From Stenotrophomonas maltophilia (GTDB taxonomy: Bacteria > Pseudomonadota > Gammaproteobacteria > Xanthomonadales > Xanthomonadaceae), in contig FOZF01000001.1 of assembly GCA_900113425.1 (NCBI GenBank), positions 908,358 through 972,357 on the forward strand: a stretch of DNA of 64,000 bases, given 5' to 3'. Numbering within the stretch: position 1 is the stretch's first letter; the number at the start of each line of letters is the position of its first letter. Under the pieces are notes generated by a model. That model did no database searches. It was not told the DNA's origin and saw only the letters and a list, made by a program, of their open reading frames with translations. The position numbers were made by a program, and so were the translations under genes. Positions 50,262-58,886 of the stretch are shown here, piece by piece.

Positions 50262-52367
50262 GTGATCACGCGTACTCCCAAGATCGTGCTGCTCAGCCTG
50301 GCCGTGTCGGCCGTGCTGGCCGGCTGTGGCAAGAACGAAACCCCGGCCAAGGAGGCCGCTGCGCCTGCCCCGGCCGCCGCCGAAGCCACCACCTACACCC
50401 TGGATGAGAGCAAGCTGCCGGCCTACAACGCCTTCCAGCCCAGCGATCTGGACACCAACCTGGACGCCTGCACCGCGTTCGGCGACTACGTCAACAGCAA
50501 GTGGCTGGCCGCCAACGAGATTCCCGGCGACCGCACCAGCTGGGGCGCGTTCACCATCCTCGACGAGCGTTCGGTGGCCGTGCAGCACCAGCTGGCCGAG
50601 CAGGTCGCGCAGGTCAAGAACCCGAGCCACATCGAGAAGATCGTCGGCGACCTGTGGGCCACCGGCATGGATGAGGCCAAGATCAACGCCCAGGGCATCG
50701 AGCCGCTGAAGGCCGACCTGGCCGCCATCGACGGCCTGCAGGACAAGGCCGCCATCGCCGACTACCTGCGCACCAGCGCAGCCAAGGGCGAGAACGTGCT
50801 GTTCGGCTTTGGCGCCGAGGCCGACTTCAAGAACTCGACCATGAACCTGGCCTATGCCAGCCAGGGCGGCCTGGGCCTGCCTGACAGCACGTACTACACC
50901 GACGCCAAGAACGCCGACAAGCTCAAGGCCTACCAGGCGCACGTCGCCAAGGTGCTGGAACTGTCCGGCGTCCCGGCAGCCGACGCCGCCAAGCAGGCTG
51001 AGGACGTGGTCAAGTTCGAGACCCGCCTGGCCAAGGCATCCAAGTCGCGCGTCGAGCTGTCGCGCAATGTGGAGCTGTACTACAACCCGGTCACCCTGGC
51101 TGACGCCGACAAGCTGACCCCGAACTTCAGCTGGACCGAGTTCTTCAAGTCGCAGGGCGTTGCTGCGCCGGAGAAGTTCTCGCTGGCGATGCCGGCCTTC
51201 CATGAGGAAGTGAGCAAGGCGCTGGGCGACACCGACCCGTCGGTCTGGCGCGCCTACCTGCGCTTCCATACTGTCGATGGCGCCTCGCCGTACCTGGCAG
51301 ATGCCTTCGTACAGGAGAACTACGAGTTCTACGGCAAGACCCTCAATGGGCAGAAGGAACAGAAGCCGCGTTGGAAGCGCGTGCTGGGCACCATCGAGAA
51401 CGATGCCGGCGAAGCGTTCGGCCAGCTGTACGTGAAGGTTGCCTTCTCGCCGGAAGCCAAGGCGAAGATGGAAGAACTGGTGAAGAACCTGGCCGCCTCG
51501 CTGAAGGAACGCATCCAGGGCCTGAGCTGGATGAGCGAGGAAACCAAGGCCAAGGCCATCGCGAAGTGGGAGACCTTCACTCCGAAGATCGGCTACCCGG
51601 ACAAGTGGCGTGACTGGTCGGGCCTGCAGACCCAGCGCGACAGCTACCTGGCCAACGTGCGTGCGGCCAACGAGTTCAACTACAAGTTCAACCTGTCCAA
51701 GATCGGCAAGCCGGTGGACAAGACCGAGTGGGGCATGACCCCGCAGACGGTCAACGCCTACTACAACCCGCTGCAGAACGAGATCGTGTTCCCGGCCGCC
51801 ATCCTGCAGCCGCCGTTCTTCGATCCGAAGGCAGACGATGCGCTGAACTACGGCGGTATCGGTGCGGTGATCGGCCATGAGATGACCCATGGCTACGACG
51901 ATCAGGGTGCGCGCTTCGGGCCGACCGGCAACATGGAAGACTGGTGGACGCCGGCCGACAAGAAGAACTTCGAAGGCCTGACCGGCAAGCTGGTCAAGCA
52001 GTTCGACCAGTACAAGGTTGACGGCCAGGCCGTGAACGGCCACCTGACCCTGGGCGAGAACATCGCTGACCTGGGTGGCCTGGCCACGGCCTACGATGCG
52101 CTGCAGAAGGCCTCGGCCGGCAAGGAAGATCCGAAGGTCGACGGTTTCACCCGCGATCAGCGCTTCTTCTTCAACTGGGCCACCGTGTGGCGTACCAAGT
52201 ACACCCCGGAGAACGCCAAGGTCCGCCTGGCCACCGATCCGCACGCCCCGGCGCAGTTCCGCGCAATGGGCGCGCCCTCGAACCTGCCGACCTTCGCGGC
52301 CGCGTTCCAGTGCAAGGCCGGTGCACCGATGGCGCGCAGCGGCGAGCAGCAGGTGGTGATCTGGTAA
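50262..52367 (+). CDS. M13-family zinc metallopeptidase, lipoprotein
   Basis: Neprilysin-like zinc peptidase of 701 residues. The signal ends with a lipobox AVLAGC, so it should be lipid-anchored. The zinc site is intact: His539-Glu540-x-x-His543 (GHEMTHGYDDQG) and Glu599 (LGENIADLGG). The substrate motif NAYYNPLQNEIVFPA is present. The start is the GTG at 50262, with GGAGG at about 9 bases; the open frame upstream has no match. It digests oligopeptides in this family. Confidence 0.95.
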   Translation: MITRTPKIVLLSLAVSAVLAGCGKNETPAKEAAAPAPAAAEATTYTLDESKLPAYNAFQPSDLDTNLDACTAFGDYVNSKWLAANEIPGDRTSWGAFTILDERSVAVQHQLAEQVAQVKNPSHIEKIVGDLWATGMDEAKINAQGIEPLKADLAAIDGLQDKAAIADYLRTSAAKGENVLFGFGAEADFKNSTMNLAYASQGGLGLPDSTYYTDAKNADKLKAYQAHVAKVLELSGVPAADAAKQAEDVVKFETRLAKASKSRVELSRNVELYYNPVTLADADKLTPNFSWTEFFKSQGVAAPEKFSLAMPAFHEEVSKALGDTDPSVWRAYLRFHTVDGASPYLADAFVQENYEFYGKTLNGQKEQKPRWKRVLGTIENDAGEAFGQLYVKVAFSPEAKAKMEELVKNLAASLKERIQGLSWMSEETKAKAIAKWETFTPKIGYPDKWRDWSGLQTQRDSYLANVRAANEFNYKFNLSKIGKPVDKTEWGMTPQTVNAYYNPLQNEIVFPAAILQPPFFDPKADDALNYGGIGAVIGHEMTHGYDDQGARFGPTGNMEDWWTPADKKNFEGLTGKLVKQFDQYKVDGQAVNGHLTLGENIADLGGLATAYDALQKASAGKEDPKVDGFTRDQRFFFNWATVWRTKYTPENAKVRLATDPHAPAQFRAMGAPSNLPTFAAAFQCKAGAPMARSGEQQVVIW

Positions 52368-52393
52368 GCCACGGCTGACGCCAAGGCAGACCT

Positions 52394-52427
52394 GCAAGGG
52401 CCCGGGATCTCCCGGGCCCTTGCTTTT
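52394..52427 (+). terminator. Intrinsic terminator after the first M13 gene
   Basis: GCAAGGGCCCGGG and CCCGGGCCCTTGC (13-base stem, ATCT loop) are followed by TTTT, a classical terminator that separates the two M13 genes. Confidence 0.9.
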
Positions 52428-52533
52428 GCGCGGCCCGCCACGGCCGCCAGGCATACCGTGATACGTGCATGCTGCGCCCATGCGCGGCTTGCTATAGTGC
52501 GCCCGCCCTCAATCCATCATGGATTCGTTCTAC

Positions 52534-54540
52534 ATGCCCAATTTCCGTCCGCTTGCCATCGCCCTGGGCATCAGCCTGGCGACCCTGGTCCCGAGCCATG
52601 ACGCGTTCGCCGCGAAGAAGAAGGCCGCCCGCGCCCCGGCCGTCAGTGCCCAGTGCAGCGACTTCTACGGCGCCACCAACGCTGGCTGGCTGAAGGCCAA
52701 TCCGGTACCGCAGACCGGAGCCAGCACCGCGCTGGGCCAGCTGGTCGAGCGCAGCAGGCAGCAACAGCGCGAACTGCTCGATGCGGCCATGACGTCGCCG
52801 CAGGGCAACGTCCAGAAGCTGCTGGGCGATTTCTGGGCCAGTGGCCTGGACGAGGCGGCGGTGGAAGCCGATGGTTCCAATCCGATCGCGCCGCTGCTGA
52901 CCCGCATCAATGCGATCAAGAAGTCCAAGGATGTGCCGGCGTCGATCGCTGCACTGCATCAGGTCGGCATCCCGGTCGCCTTCAACTTCGGTCCGGACGT
53001 CGACCTGAAGGCACTGGATCGCCATATCGGCTACTTCATGCAGGGCGGCATGGGCCTGCCGGATCCGGCGTTCTATACCCGCACCGATGCCGATACCGTC
53101 GCGCTGATGGGCCGCTACCGCACCTACGTCAAGCAGATCCTGGCCCTGACCGGCACTCCGGCAGCCAAGCTCGATGCGGAGTCGCAGGCGGTGATCGCGC
53201 TGGAAACCGAGCTGGCGCGCAATGCACAGTCGCTGGCCGGCATCAACAACCCGTTCAACAACTACGCGCCGATCTCCACCAAGGAACTCAACAGCCGCTA
53301 TCGCAACCTGCAGCTGGAAGCCTTCCTGAAAGCACAGGGTGTGAACGACGATCTGGTATCGCTGGCCGATCCGGGCCTGTTCCAGCAGCTGGATGGCATG
53401 GTCACCAAGCTCAAGCCCGACCAGTGGAAGGCCTACCTGCGCTGGCGCGTGGGCGACTCGATGGCGCCGTACCTGTCCAAGGCCTACCGGGACGCCGAGT
53501 TTGAATTCCGTGGCCGCGTGCTGCGCGGGCAGACGCTGCCGCCGCAGCGCTGGGAAGCGGTGCTCGATGCCATCAATGTGGCGGCCGGGCCGATGGTCGG
53601 CCGCGAATACGCTGCCCGCCATCTCTCGGCTGAGGACCGCCGGCAGGCGGCATGGATCGTCGACAAGGTCCGCGAGGTGCAGATCGAGGCCGTCAGGAAC
53701 AGCACGTGGATGAGTGCCGACGCCAAGGCTGAAGCACAGGCCAAGCTGGCGGCGCTGAAGATCGAGATCGGCACCCCGCTGCGCGACCTCGACTACACCG
53801 TGCAGCCGATGGGCCGGGGCTCGTTCGGTGGCAACATGCTGATCGCCTCGACCTGGCGTCATCGCGAGGAGATGAAGCGCATCGGCAAGGGCAATGCCGA
53901 CCGTCGCTGGGATGTGCTGCCGCAACAGCCGTCGCTGGCCTATGACCTGGCGCAGAACCGCCTGATCGTCACCGCGGCCATCCTGCAGGGCCCGGTGTTC
54001 AACGCCAAGGCCGACAGCGCCGACAAGTTCGGCAGTTTCGGCGGCCTGGTCGGCCACGAGCTGACCCGTGCCATCGATGCCAAGGGCGCGCTGGTCGATG
54101 CCAAGGGCGAACTGCGCAGCTGGTGGACGCCGGCCGACAAGACGGCCTGGACCCTGCTCGGCAGCCGCGTGGCCGCGCAGTACGGCGCCTATGAGTTCCC
54201 GGGCGTGAAGGGCGCCAAGGTCAATGGCACGCTGACCCAGGAAGAGAACCTGGCCGACATCGCCGGCCTGGAACTGGCCTGGGCGGCCTACACCGCACAG
54301 GAGCCGAAGGCCAAGCCGGCACAGCAGCAGGGCTTCTTCCGTGCCTGGGCCGCGTTGTGGGCGCAGCAGCTGTCGCCGAACGAAGCCGCACGCCGCCTGA
54401 CCGCCGACATCCGCGCGCCGGGCATGTGGCGCACGAATGGCACGCTGGCCAACCTCCCCGCGTTCGGCGCCACCTTCAGCTGCAAGGCCGGCCAGCCGAT
54501 GCAGCGCACCGATGCCGAGCAGATCAAGGTCTGGCGCTGA
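52534..54540 (+). CDS. M13-family protein with degenerate zinc motif (probable pseudo-peptidase)
   Basis: A paralogue of the upstream M13 enzyme, 668 residues, exported by a cleavable signal peptide (RPLAIALGISLATLVPSHDAFA) rather than a lipobox. The zinc motif reads His508-Glu509-Leu-Thr-Arg512 (codons CAC GAG CTG ACC CGT at 54055-54069), with Arg where the second zinc His should be. The third-ligand Glu571 (EENLADIAG) remains. The NAYY substrate motif is also lost (LAYDLAQNRLIVT). It is probably not an active zinc peptidase of the usual type. ATG 52519 is an alternative start. Confidence 0.9.
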   Translation: MPNFRPLAIALGISLATLVPSHDAFAAKKKAARAPAVSAQCSDFYGATNAGWLKANPVPQTGASTALGQLVERSRQQQRELLDAAMTSPQGNVQKLLGDFWASGLDEAAVEADGSNPIAPLLTRINAIKKSKDVPASIAALHQVGIPVAFNFGPDVDLKALDRHIGYFMQGGMGLPDPAFYTRTDADTVALMGRYRTYVKQILALTGTPAAKLDAESQAVIALETELARNAQSLAGINNPFNNYAPISTKELNSRYRNLQLEAFLKAQGVNDDLVSLADPGLFQQLDGMVTKLKPDQWKAYLRWRVGDSMAPYLSKAYRDAEFEFRGRVLRGQTLPPQRWEAVLDAINVAAGPMVGREYAARHLSAEDRRQAAWIVDKVREVQIEAVRNSTWMSADAKAEAQAKLAALKIEIGTPLRDLDYTVQPMGRGSFGGNMLIASTWRHREEMKRIGKGNADRRWDVLPQQPSLAYDLAQNRLIVTAAILQGPVFNAKADSADKFGSFGGLVGHELTRAIDAKGALVDAKGELRSWWTPADKTAWTLLGSRVAAQYGAYEFPGVKGAKVNGTLTQEENLADIAGLELAWAAYTAQEPKAKPAQQQGFFRAWAALWAQQLSPNEAARRLTADIRAPGMWRTNGTLANLPAFGATFSCKAGQPMQRTDAEQIKVWR

Positions 54541-54559
54541 GCCAGCCGGCCGTGACATG

Positions 54560-54588
54560 AAGGGCGCCCTCGGGCGCCCTTTTTTTTG
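54560..54588 (+). terminator. Intrinsic terminator after the second M13 gene
   Basis: AAGGGCGCCC and GGGCGCCCTT stem followed by a run of seven T, a strong terminator. Confidence 0.9.
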
Positions 54589-54661
54589 CGCATGCAGCAC
54601 GATCCGCCATTAACACGCGGCATGCTATCGCTGCGCCTGCGTCCTGCAGCGGAGCCCGACC

Positions 54662-55144
54662 ATGGCCCACAAGAACACGATCTGCATCTGGTACGACAGC
54701 GAAGCACTCGAGGCCGCCACGTTCTACGCCGGGATCCTGCCCGACAGCGCGGTAACCGCCGTGCATCACGCACCGGGTGACTATCCGGACGGCAAGGAGG
54801 GCAACGTGCTGACGGTCGAGTTCACCGTCTGCGGCATTCCCTGCGTCGGACTCAACGGCGGCACCGCGTTCACGCACAGCGAAGCGTTCTCGTTCCAGAT
54901 CCAGACCGAGGACCAGGCCGAGACCGACCGCCTGTGGAACGCGATCGTCGGCAACGGCGGACAGGAAAGCCAGTGCGGCTGGTGCAAGGACCGCTGGGGC
55001 ATCTCATGGCAGATCAGTCCACGCATGCTGATCGAAGCGGTGACCAGCCCGGACAAGGCGTTGGCCAAGCGCGCCTTCAACGCGATGATGCCGATGAAGA
55101 AGATCGACATCGCCACCATCGAAGCGGCGATCCGCACCGTATGA
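54662..55144 (+). CDS. PhnB-type VOC protein
   Basis: A 160-residue VOC-fold protein of the PhnB / 3-demethylubiquinone-type group. It starts with ICIWYDSEALEAATFYAGIL and has GGTAFTHSEAFSFQI and CKDRWGISWQISPRML, a pattern common to this subfamily. Most members are of unknown substrate. The stop overlaps the start of the next gene (ATGA). Confidence 0.9.
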   Translation: MAHKNTICIWYDSEALEAATFYAGILPDSAVTAVHHAPGDYPDGKEGNVLTVEFTVCGIPCVGLNGGTAFTHSEAFSFQIQTEDQAETDRLWNAIVGNGGQESQCGWCKDRWGISWQISPRMLIEAVTSPDKALAKRAFNAMMPMKKIDIATIEAAIRTV

Positions 55145-56727
55145 CCGCGTGGGATGCAGTCATCGTCGGCGGCGGCCACAATGGCCTGGTCTGCGCGGCC
55201 TATCTTGCCCGTGCCGGCAGGAAAGTACTGGTGCTTGAACGCCGTGGCGTGCTCGGCGGTGCGGCCGTCACCGAGGAGTTCCATCCGGGTTTCCGCAACT
55301 CGGTCGCCTCGTACACCGTCTCGCTGCTGCAGCCGAAGGTGATCGACGAGCTGCAGCTGCACGCGCATGGCCTGCGCGTCGTCGCGCGCCCGGCCAACAA
55401 TTTCCTGCCGCTGCCTGACGGGCGCTACCTGCTGTCGGCTCCCGGCCGTACCCCGGCCGAGGTGGCGAAGTTCTCCGAGCGGGATGCGCAGCGCCTGCCA
55501 GCCTATGAGGCCCGGCTGGAGGTCTTTGCCGACGTGCTGCGCGCCTGGGCCCTGCGCGTGCCTCCGGACCTCGGCGTCGCAGGCGGCTGGCGCGCATTGC
55601 CGGCATTGTGGCGGATGGGCCGGCTCGGCCGGGAACTGGCGGCACTGTCCCCTGCCCTGCGCCAGGAGCTGCTTGATCTGTTCACCCTGTCGGCCGCCGA
55701 CTATCTCGACCGCTGGTTTGAAAGCGAGCCGATCAAGGCCCTGTTCGGATTCGATGGCATTGTCGGCAACTACGCCAGTCCGTACACGCCCGGCAGTGCC
55801 TACGTCCTGCTGCACCACGTGTTCGGCCAGTGCAACGGCGTGAAGGGTGCCTGGGGCCATGCGATCGGTGGCATGGGCGCGATCAGCCAGGCCATTGCCG
55901 CGTCGGCGCGCGCCGCCGGCGCCGAGCTGCGCGTGGATGCCGGCGTGAAGCGGCTGCTGGTCGAGCACGGACGCGCCGTGGGCGTCGAGCTGGCCGGCGG
56001 TGAGGTACTGCGCGCGCGCGTCGTGGTAGCCAACGTCAATCCAAAACTGCTCTACGAGCAGTTGCTGGAACCGGAGCAGGTGCCGGCGGCGACGCGCGAA
56101 CGCATGGCGCAGTGGCGCTGCGGTTCGGGCACCTTCCGGATGAACGTGGCGCTGTCGCGGCTGCCGGACTTCCACGCCCTGCCCGGCGCCGGTGATCACC
56201 TCAGTGCCGGCATCATCATGGCGCCCAGCCTCGACTACATGGACCGCGCGTGGCTGGATGCGCGGCGCGACGGCTGGTCGCACGAGCCGATCGTGGAGAT
56301 GCTGATTCCCAGCACGCTGGACGATTCGCTGGCGCCACCGGGCCAGCACGTCGCCAGCCTGTTCTGCCAGCATGTGGCACCGGTCCTGCCCGGGGGTGGG
56401 CATTGGGACACGCATCGCGATACCGTCGCCGACCTGATGATCGCCACCGTCGATCGGTATGCGCCCGGCTTCGCCGACAGCGTGCTCGGTCGGCAAGTGC
56501 TGTCACCGCTGGATCTGGAGCGGACGTTCGGCCTGGTGGGCGGCGATATCTTCCACGGTGCGCTCAGTCCCAACCAGCTGTTCTCGGCGCGGCCGATGAT
56601 CGGCCAGGCCGGCTACCGGGGTGCCCTGCCAGGGCTCTACCTGTGTGGTTCAGGCACGCATCCCGGCGGCGGCGTGACCGGCGCGCCGGGCCACAATGCC
56701 GCGCAGGCGATCCTGCAGGATCTGTAA
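55141..56727 (+). CDS. PYROXD2-like FAD-dependent oxidoreductase (phytoene-desaturase fold)
   Basis: Flavoprotein of 528 residues. FAD is bound by the N-terminal VIVGGGHNGLVCAAYLARAG and the ER..GVLGGAAVTEE segment, and again by the C-terminal GGGVTGAPGHNAA. The enzyme looks like NAD(P)/FAD proteins of the PYROXD2 group; true substrate unknown. The start ATG 55141 overlaps the VOC gene. The following spacer carries a palindrome. Confidence 0.9.
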   Translation: MTAWDAVIVGGGHNGLVCAAYLARAGRKVLVLERRGVLGGAAVTEEFHPGFRNSVASYTVSLLQPKVIDELQLHAHGLRVVARPANNFLPLPDGRYLLSAPGRTPAEVAKFSERDAQRLPAYEARLEVFADVLRAWALRVPPDLGVAGGWRALPALWRMGRLGRELAALSPALRQELLDLFTLSAADYLDRWFESEPIKALFGFDGIVGNYASPYTPGSAYVLLHHVFGQCNGVKGAWGHAIGGMGAISQAIAASARAAGAELRVDAGVKRLLVEHGRAVGVELAGGEVLRARVVVANVNPKLLYEQLLEPEQVPAATRERMAQWRCGSGTFRMNVALSRLPDFHALPGAGDHLSAGIIMAPSLDYMDRAWLDARRDGWSHEPIVEMLIPSTLDDSLAPPGQHVASLFCQHVAPVLPGGGHWDTHRDTVADLMIATVDRYAPGFADSVLGRQVLSPLDLERTFGLVGGDIFHGALSPNQLFSARPMIGQAGYRGALPGLYLCGSGTHPGGGVTGAPGHNAAQAILQDL

Positions 56728-56759
56728 GGGTGTGCCGACCAGGACTGGCACACCTACCG
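56728..56759. repeat. GTAG-type palindrome after the flavoprotein
   Basis: GGTGTGCCGACCAGGACTGGCACACCTAC (about 56729-56757): arms GTGTGCC and GGCACAC are complementary and on the minus strand it begins GTAGGTGTGCC, again a SMAG-like end with a different stem from the other copies. Confidence 0.6.
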
Positions 56760-56761
56760 CA

Positions 56762-56786
56762 TCAAATGACCCTGCGGGTCATTTGA
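56762..56786 (-). terminator. Terminator overlapping the end of the rhomboid gene
   Basis: TCAAATGACCC and GGGTCATTTGA form a perfect 11-base stem with TGC loop. It includes the stop codon of the minus-strand rhomboid gene. Confidence 0.7.
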
Positions 56787-57453
56787 CGCTGCGCAGATGA
56801 TTCGGACGGTTCGGCGGGCCGGGGGGACGGCGCTTGTTGAACGGCGGCTGGCCGCGCCAGTAGCGGATCAGCAGCCAGCCGAACAACATGCCGCCCAGGT
56901 GCGCGAAGTGCGCCACGCCCGGCTGCCAGCCGGTCATGCCCAGCACCAGTTCACCGACACCGAACAGGATCACGAACGTGCGCGCCTTCATTGGAATCGG
57001 TGGGAACAGCAGCATCACCCGCTGGTTCGGGAACAACATGCCGTACGCCAGCAGCAGGCCGAACACACCGCCGGACGCCCCCAGCACCGTGGCCGGATTC
57101 TCCAGCAGCGTCCCTACCAGCAGCTGGCAGACGCCGGCACCGGCCACGCACACCAGGTAGTAGAGCAGGAAGCGCTTCTCGCCCCAGGTCTGTTCCAGCG
57201 GCGCACCGAACATGAAAACGGCCAGCATGTTGAAGAACAGGTGGCCGAAGCTGCCGTGCAGGAAGCCGTAGGTCAGCAGCTGCCACGGCTGGAAGTTGCC
57301 ACCCGGGGAGAACGCATCGAAGCCCTGCTGCAGCGGCTGCAGCATGAACGGCTCGAAGGTCTGGTTGCCGAGCAGGAACGGCTGCTGCAACAGGAACAGG
57401 ATCGCGTTGGCGATCAGCAGGGCCTTGGTGACGGTTGGCAGTCGCGGGAACAT
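56779..57453 (-). CDS. Rhomboid-family intramembrane serine protease
   Basis: Six-helix membrane protease of 224 residues. The catalytic dyad is Ser127 (GASGGVFG) and His185 (HFAHLGG), and the conserved FLHGSFGHLFFNM segment (residues 65-77) carries the oxyanion His. Substrate unknown. The tail is Pro/Arg-rich (RRPPGPPNRP). Confidence 0.94.
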   Translation of the reverse strand: MFPRLPTVTKALLIANAILFLLQQPFLLGNQTFEPFMLQPLQQGFDAFSPGGNFQPWQLLTYGFLHGSFGHLFFNMLAVFMFGAPLEQTWGEKRFLLYYLVCVAGAGVCQLLVGTLLENPATVLGASGGVFGLLLAYGMLFPNQRVMLLFPPIPMKARTFVILFGVGELVLGMTGWQPGVAHFAHLGGMLFGWLLIRYWRGQPPFNKRRPPGPPNRPNHLRSVK

Positions 57454-57546
57454 GGGGACACCGGCATGGAACGGTCTCCATCATAGCCGCACCGTCGTGT
57501 CGTGTCGGCGACTGCCGCGTGCGGCCCGTTCAGACCCCGGTCGCGC

Positions 57547-57885
57547 TCAGCCCGGTCCCCACACGGCTTCATCCAGCGCCGCCGCCGGGTCGGACGCGGG
57601 CATCCGCACCCGGCCGTTCTCCACCACCACGCCTTCCGCGCGCAGCCGTTGCGACTGTTCCCGCCAGCCCGCCGACCCCTCCGCCATGGCAATGCGCCCG
57701 TCGGAGCGCAGCACGCGGTGCCAGGGCAGTGTCGGGTCATCGTTCTGGCCGAGAACGCGTGCCGTCAAGCGTGCCCGCCCCGGCAGGCCCGCGCGCATCG
57801 CCACCTGTCCATAGCCCATCACCTGTCCCGGCGGGATCGCGTGGATCACCGCCAGGATGCGTGCACGCGCCTGTTCCGGCGTCAG
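57547..57885 (-). CDS. Alkyltransferase-like (ATL) protein, MGMT family
   Basis: DNA repair-like protein of about 112 residues. The reactive Cys of the MGMT motif PCHR is replaced by Trp (LPWHRVL), the mark of ATL proteins, which flag O6-alkylguanine for nucleotide excision repair. No ATG fits the family N-terminus. The best start is CTG 57885 (LTPEQARARILAV), whose CTGA overlaps the stop of the upstream transporter; GTG 57849 would cut the first helix. Confidence 0.8.
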   Translation of the reverse strand: MTPEQARARILAVIHAIPPGQVMGYGQVAMRAGLPGRARLTARVLGQNDDPTLPWHRVLRSDGRIAMAEGSAGWREQSQRLRAEGVVVENGRVRMPASDPAAALDEAVWGPG

Positions 57886-58802
57886 CGGCGCAGGCGCGTC
57901 ACCAGCAGTACGCCGAGCAGGACCAGCGCGGTGCCGGCGATCTGCGCCGGCCCCATCGGTTCGTCGAGCAGCCATAGGCTCATTACGATGGTGGAAACAG
58001 GGCCCAGCATACCGACCTGCGCTGCCAGCGAGGAACCCACGCGCTGCACCGCCAGCATGATCGCCAGCACCGGCAGCACGGTGCAGACCGTGGCGTTGAC
58101 CAGCGACAGCCACTGCACCGGTGCAGGTGCCTGCCACAGCAGTGGCAGCGGATGGGTGATGGCGAAATGCAGCAGCACCAGACCGCTGGCCACGCAGCTG
58201 GCATAGGCGGTCAAGCGCACCGCGCCGATCCGTGCCACCACCTGGCCGCTGCCGAACAGGTACAGCGCATAGCTGAGCGCGCTGCCCAGCACCAGCAGGC
58301 TGCCGACGATGATCTGCCCGCCTTCCCGCTGCAGATCGTGGCCGAACGCCAGCAGCACCCCCAGGTAGCTCAGCACCAGCGCGGCGACCTGCCAGCGTCC
58401 TGGCCGCTGCCGCGCCAGCAGCACGTTGATCAGCAGCACCAGCGTCGGGTTGAGGTAGAGGATCAACCGTTCCAGCGTGACGCTGATGTACTGCAGGCCC
58501 TGGAAATCCAGCAGGCTGGACAGGTAGTAGCCGGTGAAACCCAGCCACAGCACGCGCGCCCGGTCTGCCCACGACAGCGGCTCGACACGGCGCGAAGCCC
58601 ACACCGCCATCAATGCGAACAGGGGCAGTGCCATCAGCATGCGCAGCGCCAGCAGCGTGGTCGCATCGACACCGTGGCGCAGGCCGAGCTTGACGATCAC
58701 CGCCTTGCCGGATGCGGCAACGGCGCCGATCGCGGCCAGGCCGATTCCCCCCAGGGCGATGCGTGGGGATGCGGTGGCGATGCGCGGGGAGGAGCTGGAC
58801 AT
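57882..58802 (-). CDS. EamA/DMT-family transporter
   Basis: Ten-helix membrane transporter of 306 residues made of two EamA repeats: IGLAAIGAVAASGKAVIVKL in the first, SALSYALYLFGSGQVVARIG and LLDEPMGPAQIAGTALVLLG in the second. The family exports metabolites such as amino acids and drugs; the substrate cannot be read. Its stop overlaps the ATL gene. Confidence 0.92.
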   Translation of the reverse strand: MSSSSPRIATASPRIALGGIGLAAIGAVAASGKAVIVKLGLRHGVDATTLLALRMLMALPLFALMAVWASRRVEPLSWADRARVLWLGFTGYYLSSLLDFQGLQYISVTLERLILYLNPTLVLLINVLLARQRPGRWQVAALVLSYLGVLLAFGHDLQREGGQIIVGSLLVLGSALSYALYLFGSGQVVARIGAVRLTAYASCVASGLVLLHFAITHPLPLLWQAPAPVQWLSLVNATVCTVLPVLAIMLAVQRVGSSLAAQVGMLGPVSTIVMSLWLLDEPMGPAQIAGTALVLLGVLLVTRLRR

Positions 58803-58886
58803 TGGAACGGCGGCGGGCCGCGAGGGGCGGCCCGGGGGTGCGTGTGGACGCCCATTGTCGCATGGCCCGACGCGGCGACCGCAGCG

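Noticed and set aside
50040..54600. Two long minus-strand open frames (about 810 and 700 codons) opposite the M13 genes
   Set aside because: Both mirror real genes codon by codon and show no signal, domain or ribosome site; they are GC-rich shadows.
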